From Desulfobacteraceae bacterium (GTDB lineage: Bacteria > Desulfobacterota > Desulfobacteria > Desulfobacterales > Desulfosalsimonadaceae): a stretch of 6,779 bases of DNA. The notes beneath the pieces are model-generated. The model saw nothing but the letters and a program-made list of their open reading frames with translations. It made no database searches and had not been told where the DNA came from. This document shows positions 1-4,797 of this stretch, piece after piece (the first letter of the stretch is position 1; every line of letters begins with the position of its first letter). The DNA lies in assembly GCA_011389605.1 (NCBI GenBank), contig JAABTZ010000122.1, forward strand, positions 1 to 6,779, given 5' to 3'. Made by a program: the position numbers and the translations under genes.

Positions 1-26
1 AAGGGGGTTTCCGAGCGGAAATTGAG

Positions 27-110
27 GCTCCAGGAGGCTCCTGGAGCGAGGAAACTCCTTTTGCGCGCCGCCGTCAGCCAAGGCGCTTTTGGCTTTTCTT
101 TCTGCAAAAA
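27..110 (+). repeat. Structured dispersed repeat, left copy (inverted partner at 6695-6779)
   Basis: This 84-nt stretch matches the reverse complement of 6695-6779 at 78 of 84 aligned positions with one 1-nt indel; the first 36 nt (27-62) are identical. It opens with a perfect palindrome, GCTCCAGGAG (27-36) and CTCCTGGAGC (38-47) around a single central G, so it can form a strong hairpin. A second small hairpin (TTTCCG 8-13, CGGAAA 16-21) lies just outside it. At 76-94 AGCCAA and TTGGCT form a 6-bp stem followed by a T-rich run on the plus strand. That could end a transcript arriving from the left, but the stem is not kept in the right copy. No transposase or coding content goes with it. The best description is a REP/MITE-like intergenic repeat; its true outer limit is unknown. 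Confidence 0.85.
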
Positions 111-128
111 TACCGCCGTGGGTTGGCT

Positions 129-151
129 AAGCGACTTTTTACGGCACCATT
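129..151 (+). repeat. Short dispersed repeat end (GACTTTTTACGG type)
   Basis: AAGCGACTTTTTACGG at 129-144 is identical to the reverse complement of 4541-4556, and the following CACCAT resembles the arm at 3490-3500. This copy runs into the stop codon of the protease-like gene (TAA, complement of 150-152). It appears to be one end of the repeat family also seen at 3490-3525 and 4541-4681. The rest of 1-149 holds the larger repeat at 27-110. I see no canonical intrinsic terminator for the leftward operon there: no strong stem is followed by a T-run on the minus strand. Confidence 0.6.
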
Positions 152-827
152 AAATAATATCAATTGATTCTTCTTCCATTAGTGCTGTGGCGTGATCCGT
201 TGATACCGCATAGGAGATATCTGTTTTTATAGGGGTATCAGAACGCTTCAGATGATCGGGCATAAGCTCCTGGGGGGAGAACCTGCCGCCGATTACTCCG
301 ATGATCCGGCCGTCATAGAGATTGACAAGGGGCCCGCCCCGGTGGCCGTCATGGACCATGGAGTCAAAAAGAAAGATCTTTGTTTCGTTTCCCGAAAGTA
401 TCTTGGCAGATATCACGGCCTGTTTGACAACCTGGTTGTAAATGCCGTAATAGCCGAATGGAAAGCCAAGGCTTGCCACCATGTTGCCCACGGGCACTTG
501 CTCAGGCACGCCCATGATGTGATCAGGCATGGAAATTTCGATTTCCTGCTTGAATTTTAGAAGGGCCAGATCCCTTTTCCGGTCGATCTGCCGGATTTCC
601 ACGGCAAAAGGGGCCACTGTGTCAATGTGAGCTTCGGCAAAGCCTGAGCTTTCATCCGGGGGTACCACCATGTGTTCAAATTTTCCGGTTATAAGGTGGG
701 CGGCTGTGAGAAGGTAGCCGTCGGGATGGACCAGAAATGCGCTTCCCCGGAATGCAACCTGGTCGCCTTCCCGGCGAAAGAGCATCATGCAGGCGTTTTT
801 GTACTGAAAATATATGTCCTGGAGCAT
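150..827 (-). CDS. Trypsin-like (S1/HtrA-type) protease homologue lacking the catalytic serine
   Basis: This 225-residue protein resembles the protease domain of bacterial S1/HtrA-like enzymes, with no PDZ domain, signal peptide or membrane segment, so a cytoplasmic location is likely. Visible motifs in order are GSAFLV (28-33), the histidine motif LLTAAH (His44), the aspartate motif RDLALLKF (Asp86), and GHRGGPL (161-167), where family members normally have GxSGGPL. The codon at the serine position is CGG (Arg163). Ser156 lies nearby but outside the motif. The tail SYAVSTDHA resembles the strand after the active site in HtrA proteins. The start is ATG at 827 with a strong AGGAGG site 8 nt upstream, 18 nt after the binding-protein stop, so it is probably the last gene of the transporter operon. 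As written it should not cleave peptides by the classical mechanism; a binding or regulatory role is inference. The frame is otherwise intact, which argues against a decaying gene. Confidence 0.85.
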   Translation of the reverse strand: MLQDIYFQYKNACMMLFRREGDQVAFRGSAFLVHPDGYLLTAAHLITGKFEHMVVPPDESSGFAEAHIDTVAPFAVEIRQIDRKRDLALLKFKQEIEISMPDHIMGVPEQVPVGNMVASLGFPFGYYGIYNQVVKQAVISAKILSGNETKIFLFDSMVHDGHRGGPLVNLYDGRIIGVIGGRFSPQELMPDHLKRSDTPIKTDISYAVSTDHATALMEEESIDII

Positions 828-845
828 AAATACAACCTCCTGTTC

Positions 846-1772
846 TTATTCCCCGAGCCAGGCTTTGACTTTTTCGGGATTGTTGCGCATCCAGCGCAGG
901 GCCTTCTCATATGGAAACAATCCGTCGTCTTCCTGGATCCAGAGCATGAGCTGGCCCATGTCCGGGGCCTCCCAGCAGAAGCGGTCAAGTACCCGGTGTG
1001 CACGGGGCATGTCTTTTTCCAGGCCTTTCCGTACAATTGTATGAATGGCTCCCGGTCCCCCAAACACGTTTTGCGGATCATGTAAAAATTTCAGGTTCCA
1101 GCGGGCAAAGCTCCAGTGGGGCAGCCAGCCTGTAATCACGATCCATTTCTGGTGACGTATTGCATGGGAAAGCTCTGCCATCATGGCAACCTCGCTGCTT
1201 TCCTGCAGCCGGAATTCGGTGATGCCGTAAGTTTCCATGGCCTCCCTGGTTTTGTGCATAATCCCCGCCTCCGGCTCTATGCCCACTATTCGGTAATTGA
1301 ATTTGTCTGCATGGTCATTTAGCCCGGTAATCGAGTCAATGGTGATATAGGGTTTGTTTCTCAGGCCTGAGCCGGCTGTAAGCCGCCCCATGGTCACATC
1401 AGGAACCACGAGCCCGATTTGCGTGCCTTCCATGTTGGGGCCCAGGTCCACCACCTGATCCTTGAATTGCTCATGGTAGCGAAAATGGGTGTCCGGCAGC
1501 CATGCCGATGCCATGGCATCGGCATCGCCCTTAGCCACGGCCTGCCACATTTTGTCTGCGCCCATGGGAGTGATTTTACATGCAATGCCGAGTTTTTCTT
1601 CAAACACCGCCTTTATCAGGTTGGCCGATGCAATTGAGGAAGACCAGTCTGTATAGGCAAGTCGCATGGTTTCACGGCTGTTTTGAGCGCCGGCTCCCGG
1701 AGACAGGCACAGGCATATAACAACAGCGGCAAGGTATATGAAAAAGCTGATTTTCAAATATTTGCGTTTCAT
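846..1772 (-). CDS. Glycine betaine/proline-type ABC transporter substrate-binding protein (OpuAC/ProX family)
   Basis: This 308-residue secreted protein is of the OpuAC type, which binds quaternary ammonium compounds such as glycine betaine in the periplasm. The N-terminus is a typical signal peptide: basic MKRKYLK, a hydrophobic core at about 8-23, and a likely cleavage after AGA (residue 29). No proper lipobox is present. Family features are the opening strand MRLAYTDW (Trp43), AWLPDTH (Trp91), GIEPEAGIM (164-172) and GWLPHW (Trp216, Trp220). Trp43, Trp91 and Trp216 are the likely aromatic cage for the trimethylammonium group, by analogy with known family members. The start is ATG at 1772 with AAAGGAG 7 nt upstream, 26 nt after the BCCT gene. 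No ABC permease or ATPase gene is in the window, so it is either an orphan serving a distant ABC system or a partner of the adjacent transporter. The exact ligand cannot be read from sequence. Confidence 0.92.
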   Translation of the reverse strand: MKRKYLKISFFIYLAAVVICLCLSPGAGAQNSRETMRLAYTDWSSSIASANLIKAVFEEKLGIACKITPMGADKMWQAVAKGDADAMASAWLPDTHFRYHEQFKDQVVDLGPNMEGTQIGLVVPDVTMGRLTAGSGLRNKPYITIDSITGLNDHADKFNYRIVGIEPEAGIMHKTREAMETYGITEFRLQESSEVAMMAELSHAIRHQKWIVITGWLPHWSFARWNLKFLHDPQNVFGGPGAIHTIVRKGLEKDMPRAHRVLDRFCWEAPDMGQLMLWIQEDDGLFPYEKALRWMRNNPEKVKAWLGE

Positions 1773-1798
1773 GGCGCTTCTCCTTTTGTGACCGGTAT

Positions 1799-3439
1799 TT
1801 ACCAGAGCCGTCGCCTGCCGAAAGTCTTATCCAGCGGCGGGCGGGTTTTGATTTTAAATTCCCTGACTTTTCCCCGCTCGCCCAGGACAAACTCCTGGGG
1901 TGCGGCATAATCGGAAAGTCCTTTATACAGGGAAACGCACATGCCCAGAATCACTGCGGCAAAGGGCAGGCCCGTGATAATAGCTGCGGTCTGCAGTGCC
2001 ACCAGTCCGCCGCCAAGAAGAAGGGCCGCGGCCACCGCGCCTTCCATGATAGCCCAGAAGAGCCGGGAGAGGACCGGCGGGTTGGGATTGCCCCCGGAGG
2101 TGATAATGTCGATTACCATGGAGCCGGAATCCGAGGATGTGACAAAAAAGGTTATAATAACGACAATGGAAAGGCTTGATGTGATAACGCTTAAGGGGAA
2201 GTTTTCCAGCATCACAAACAGGGAAACCGGGATATTGTCCTGCACGGCCCGGGAAATGCCCCCGGATCCAAACATTTCAATAAAAATGGCGGTATTGCCG
2301 AAAATCGTTATCCACAGAAAAGTTATAAACGTGGGCACCAGCATAACTCCAAGGATAAACTCACGGATGGTGCGGCCGTGTGAGACCCGGGCGATAAACA
2401 TGCCCACAAAAGGAGACCAGGCAATCCACCATGCCCAGTAGAATATGGTCCATCCATGCTGCCATTCGGTCTGCTCATAGGTTTCGTTCCATGTGCTTAA
2501 CTCGGGCAGGTGCTGGACATAATAACCGATGTTTTCAAGCAGGGCATCCATAATAAACAGGGTGGGGCCCACCAGGAGCACAAACAGGGCAAGCAGGCCG
2601 GCAAAGGTGATGTTGATTTCAGAAAGTCTGCGGATACCCTTGTCCAGACCCTTGATAACCGACCATGTTGCAACCGCGGTGATGCATGCAATTAAAACAA
2701 CCTGGATGTTGGCTGACTGGCCGATTCCCAGCAGATGGTCAAGTCCGGCATTGACCTGCTGCACGCCCAGGCCCAGGGATGTGGCCACGCCGAAAAGGGT
2801 TGCCACAGTGGCCAGAATATCAATGACATTGCCTGGCCACCCGTAGATGCGCTCTCCGAGGAGCGGATAAAATGCGGTCCTGATTGACAGGGGCAGTCCC
2901 TTGTTAAAGGAGAAAAAAGCAAGGCAAAGGGCAACCAGTGAATAGATCGCCCAGGGATGCAGGCCCCAGTGAAGAAACGTTATATCCATGGCCTTGCGCA
3001 CCGATTCGGTTGTACCCGGTTCTGTAAGAGGGTTGGCTGCGTAGTGGAACATGGGTTCAGCCACACCGTAAAACAGAAGGCCTATTCCCATGCCCGCGGA
3101 AAAGAGCATGGCAAACCATCCCATGGTGGAAAATTCCGGCCTTGCATCAGGGCCTCCCAGCCGGATTTGGCCGAAGCGCCCTGCCAGCAGCACCAGGACG
3201 AATACCAGCACAATGTTGACTGTCCAGATGAAGAAAAAACCTGCATATTTGGACATGGCTGTTTGCATCTGCTGGAACGCGTCGCCAAGATACTGCTGAA
3301 AAAAGATGGTGCCAGCCACGAAAAAAACAATAAGGGCAGCTGAAATGAAAAAAACCTGTGGATGGATATCCAGGTGAAACCAGCCCTCTTCTGGCGAAGC
3401 TTCGGGTTCTGTTGTTTCTTGATCCGGCTTGTCATTCAT
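1799..3439 (-). CDS. BCCT-family betaine/choline/carnitine transporter
   Basis: This 546-residue inner-membrane protein has about twelve hydrophobic segments and imports betaine-like compounds, probably with sodium. Diagnostic features are the glycine-rich GMGIG (116-120) followed by LLFYGVAEP; Trp158, Trp163 and Tyr166 in HWGLHPWAIY, with the spacing of the BetP aromatic box; AWWIAWSPFVGMF (Trp337, Trp338, Trp341) followed by ARVSHGRTIREF; and FFVTSSDSGS (431-440), where Phe431, Thr434 and Ser435 match a BetP sodium-site pattern. These favour a BetP-like sodium-coupled betaine carrier over a CaiT-like exchanger (inference). The C-terminal tail is short (about 40 residues) and basic, unlike the long tail of BetT. 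The chosen start is ATG at 3439, with AAAGGAT just upstream. A TTG at 3484 would add 15 residues, but that extension is not BCCT-like and has no good ribosome site. It is probably the first gene of an operon with the binding protein and the protease homologue. Confidence 0.95.
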   Translation of the reverse strand: MNDKPDQETTEPEASPEEGWFHLDIHPQVFFISAALIVFFVAGTIFFQQYLGDAFQQMQTAMSKYAGFFFIWTVNIVLVFVLVLLAGRFGQIRLGGPDARPEFSTMGWFAMLFSAGMGIGLLFYGVAEPMFHYAANPLTEPGTTESVRKAMDITFLHWGLHPWAIYSLVALCLAFFSFNKGLPLSIRTAFYPLLGERIYGWPGNVIDILATVATLFGVATSLGLGVQQVNAGLDHLLGIGQSANIQVVLIACITAVATWSVIKGLDKGIRRLSEINITFAGLLALFVLLVGPTLFIMDALLENIGYYVQHLPELSTWNETYEQTEWQHGWTIFYWAWWIAWSPFVGMFIARVSHGRTIREFILGVMLVPTFITFLWITIFGNTAIFIEMFGSGGISRAVQDNIPVSLFVMLENFPLSVITSSLSIVVIITFFVTSSDSGSMVIDIITSGGNPNPPVLSRLFWAIMEGAVAAALLLGGGLVALQTAAIITGLPFAAVILGMCVSLYKGLSDYAAPQEFVLGERGKVREFKIKTRPPLDKTFGRRRLW

Positions 3440-3489
3440 GGCGTATCCTTTGTCCGCTTGGGGTGAAAAAAGGAAACAGATCAATCATT

Positions 3490-3525
3490 GATGGCACCGT
3501 AAAAAGCAAGTTTTACAGCGCCATC
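3490..3525 (-). repeat. Inverted repeat/hairpin over the decarboxylase stop codon
   Basis: The arms GATGGCACCGTAAAA (3490-3504) and TTTTACAGCGCCATC (3511-3525) pair at 13 of 15 positions around a 6-nt loop. In the minus-strand transcript the two mismatches become G-U pairs, so all 15 can form. The hairpin overlaps the decarboxylase stop codon (3524-3526). A T-rich run follows only after about a dozen bases, so it is not a canonical intrinsic terminator, though it could attenuate read-through or protect the mRNA 3' end. The arm CACCGTAAAAAG resembles the repeat at 129-151. No convincing sigma70 promoter is visible in the rest of the gap (3440-3523). Confidence 0.65.
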
Positions 3526-4468
3526 ACTTTTCAAAATTTGAAAACAGGACTGCATACCCGCTGTCAAACTCATAGAGACTTTTTTCCGAGCGGCGATAAC
3601 CGGTTATTTTCCGTGGCACTTTGCCCTCTCCCGGATCACTTTCGGATATGGCCTCGGTAAAGACCAGGCTGACCCTGCCGGGCTTAAAGATTTCTATTAT
3701 CTGATGGATTTTCCGGCTGTAGTCGGGTTCGGCGATATTGGTTTCAAAGCTGGCATAAGAGCCTGTTTCTTCAGGCGTAACATGAATGGTTGCGTAATAT
3801 TGTCCGGAAATGCGGTTCATGGAATAGCCGTACGGCTCAAATATAAACCTGTCGCTTTGCATGTCCTGATAGAGACGGTCAATGCCCGTGCGTGCCTCGA
3901 TTTCCTCCGGGCCTTGCCCTGGACGTGGTATAAAGGCTTTAAGGATTGCGGGATCAAGGTCATGCATTAGCAGTTCAAGGGTTTCGTCCTCATCGTCTTC
4001 TGCCGGGGAGGTCCCTGCAGCGGCCGGTGTGGATGAATAAAAAATGTGCACATGATCGTGGTTGGCCGGGCCCAGCCGGTAGCTTTTTCCCTTGAACAAA
4101 TCAGTGAGCACGGCCACGTCCGCTTCAAAGTCCGAAGTCTGGTACTGGGGATACATAAGGTTTTTACGTTCGTAGAAAAAAAAGGCGATTTTATCCCTGT
4201 CAATTGCCCGGATCAGCTCAGGCACTGCTTTTACCAGGGTGGTTTTGCCGCAGGTTATCATAAGCACCCGGTCGGCCCATACAAACAGGCTTGATTCGGA
4301 AAGCAGGTAGGCATCCATGTCAGGCCCTGATATGGAGCTGACTATTTCGGCCCCGCTTGCATTGACAACCGCGTTCCATCGCCTGTCTTTGTTGGCCCGC
4401 AGACCGGGGTCCGGGGCTGCCAGAATTATTTCAAGTTTTTTTTCAGGTCCTTCAAATTCAATGCTCAT
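3524..4468 (-). CDS. Eukaryotic-type (AMD1-like) S-adenosylmethionine decarboxylase proenzyme
   Basis: This 314-residue protein is expected to decarboxylate S-adenosylmethionine to the aminopropyl donor for spermidine synthesis, using a pyruvoyl group made by self-cleavage. It aligns along its whole length with the animal/plant enzyme, not with the short bacterial SpeD/SpeH. Numbered from the ATG: FEGPEK (5-10); the cleavage motif LSESS, cutting between Glu58 and Ser59; TCG with Cys73; ERKN near residue 100; TLELLMHDLDP (163-173); FEPYGYSMN with Phe210 and Ser216; TIHVTPEE (His229, Glu233); SFETN (Glu242); and IFKPG. The human cleavage and catalytic residues Ser68, Cys82, Ser229 and His243 all have counterparts. 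Counterparts of the human putrescine-site acids Glu15, Asp174, Glu178 and Glu256 are Glu13, Asp161, Glu165 and Glu242, but human Lys80 is Ile71. An acidic insert lies at about 157-162. No spermidine synthase gene is adjacent. Start: ATG 4468; a GTG at 4477 is possible. Confidence 0.93.
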   Translation of the reverse strand: MSIEFEGPEKKLEIILAAPDPGLRANKDRRWNAVVNASGAEIVSSISGPDMDAYLLSESSLFVWADRVLMITCGKTTLVKAVPELIRAIDRDKIAFFFYERKNLMYPQYQTSDFEADVAVLTDLFKGKSYRLGPANHDHVHIFYSSTPAAAGTSPAEDDEDETLELLMHDLDPAILKAFIPRPGQGPEEIEARTGIDRLYQDMQSDRFIFEPYGYSMNRISGQYYATIHVTPEETGSYASFETNIAEPDYSRKIHQIIEIFKPGRVSLVFTEAISESDPGEGKVPRKITGYRRSEKSLYEFDSGYAVLFSNFEK

Positions 4469-4473
4469 TTCCG

Positions 4474-4480
4474 TCACCCT
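4474..4480 (-). promoter_or_regulatory. Ribosome binding site deciding the decarboxylase start
   Basis: On the minus strand AGGGTGA lies 5 nt before the ATG at 4468. The in-frame GTG at 4477, which would add three residues, sits inside this Shine-Dalgarno-like sequence and has no good site of its own. The ATG also places FEGPEK close to where the human protein has FEGTEK. ATG 4468 is therefore preferred. Confidence 0.6.
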
Positions 4481-4495
4481 GCTGCACAGCGCTGA

Positions 4496-4520
4496 ATTTT
4501 TCCGGTTTTCCGGGAAAAAT
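4496..4520 (-). other. Small hairpin in the decarboxylase leader
   Basis: ATTTTTCCGG (4496-4505) pairs with CCGGGAAAAAT (4510-4520), giving ten base pairs with a single bulged G and a 4-nt loop. It lies 27 nt upstream of the decarboxylase ATG. If transcribed it would be in the 5' leader. It could also be a terminator-like remnant, although no T-run follows on the minus strand beyond the stem. No known riboswitch pattern is visible. Confidence 0.4.
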
Positions 4521-4547
4521 ATAAATCCTAAATGAGCGAACCGTAAA
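4518..4547 (-). promoter_or_regulatory. Weak candidate sigma70 promoter for the decarboxylase gene
   Basis: On the minus strand a -10-like TATATT (4518-4523, 5 of 6) lies 18 nt downstream of TTTACG (4542-4547, 4 of 6 to TTGACA). The -35 element would be supplied by the repeat at 4541-4558. The -10 overlaps the hairpin at 4496-4520, so the two cannot both function as drawn. This is the best candidate I can find in the gap, not a firm call. Confidence 0.25.
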
Positions 4548-4558
4548 AAGTCGCTTTT
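4541..4558 (-). repeat. Partial copy of the GACTTTTTACGG repeat end
   Basis: The reverse complement reads AAAAGCGACTTTTTACGG; 16 nt of it are identical to 129-144 in the opposite orientation. It sits 4 nt from the larger palindromic element at 4563-4681, whose ends carry a related core (GTAAAAAGT). It may be a remnant of a second, truncated element. Confidence 0.55.
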
Positions 4559-4562
4559 AGAA

Positions 4563-4681
4563 GGCTTTGTAAAAAGTTAAAGATCAAGGCTTGCGCCATT
4601 TTGAAGAATGCAGCGTACTTAGTCGTACGTGAAATTCTGAAAAATCGCGCGTAACGCAGATATTGGACTTTTTACAAAGCC
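4563..4681. repeat. 119-nt palindromic intergenic element (MITE/REP-like)
   Basis: Perfect 15-nt terminal inverted repeats, GGCTTTGTAAAAAGT (4563-4577) and ACTTTTTACAAAGCC (4667-4681), enclose an imperfect stem. Inside it GCGCCATTTT (4593-4602) pairs with AAAATCGCGC (4641-4650) with one mismatch, AGAAT (4605-4609) with ATTCT (4634-4638), and CGTAC (4614-4618) with GTACG (4625-4629) around the apical loop TTAGTC. The whole folds as a long hairpin on either strand. It has no open reading frame. It occupies the middle of the 329-nt gap between fhs and the decarboxylase gene, downstream of the fhs terminator. No clean target-site duplication is visible at its edges. Confidence 0.8.
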
Positions 4682-4729
4682 GTCAAAGAATTATTAATTT
4701 TAACATTTCCTTATGTCTGAGTAAATCGT

Positions 4730-4769
4730 AAAAAAAAGCCCCGGGAAATAATTCATAACCCGGGGCTTT
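4730..4769 (-). terminator. Intrinsic terminator of fhs
   Basis: Read on the minus strand, a perfect 11-bp stem (AAAGCCCCGGG 4735-4745 with CCCGGGGCTTT 4759-4769) around a 13-nt AT-rich loop is followed by an eight-base T-run (A's at 4730-4737 on the plus strand, three of them within the stem). It begins 28 nt after the fhs stop codon and separates fhs from the decarboxylase gene. Confidence 0.92.
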
Positions 4770-4797
4770 AAATGCTACTTACAGTTTGTAATCAGTA

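Noticed and set aside
1..153. An open frame from the left edge on the plus strand (51 codons, ending TAA at 151-153) that could be the 3' end of a gene.
   Set aside because: It runs through the dispersed repeat at 27-110, and the second copy carries an indel that breaks this frame. The final residues come from another repeat. It looks like chance openness in repeats, although a gene end cannot be fully excluded without sequence to the left.
846..1772. The binding protein as a lipoprotein.
   Set aside because: Cys20 and Cys22 lie in the signal region, but the residues before them (VVI and ICL) do not fit a lipobox, and a clear AGA cleavage site follows.
3440..3484. An upstream TTG start for the BCCT transporter adding 15 residues.
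   Set aside because: ATG at 3439 has a good ribosome site and gives a normal BCCT N-terminus; the extension has neither.
4469..4477. A GTG start for the decarboxylase three codons upstream.
   Set aside because: The GTG lies within the Shine-Dalgarno-like AGGGTGA that serves the ATG at 4468. It remains a minor alternative.
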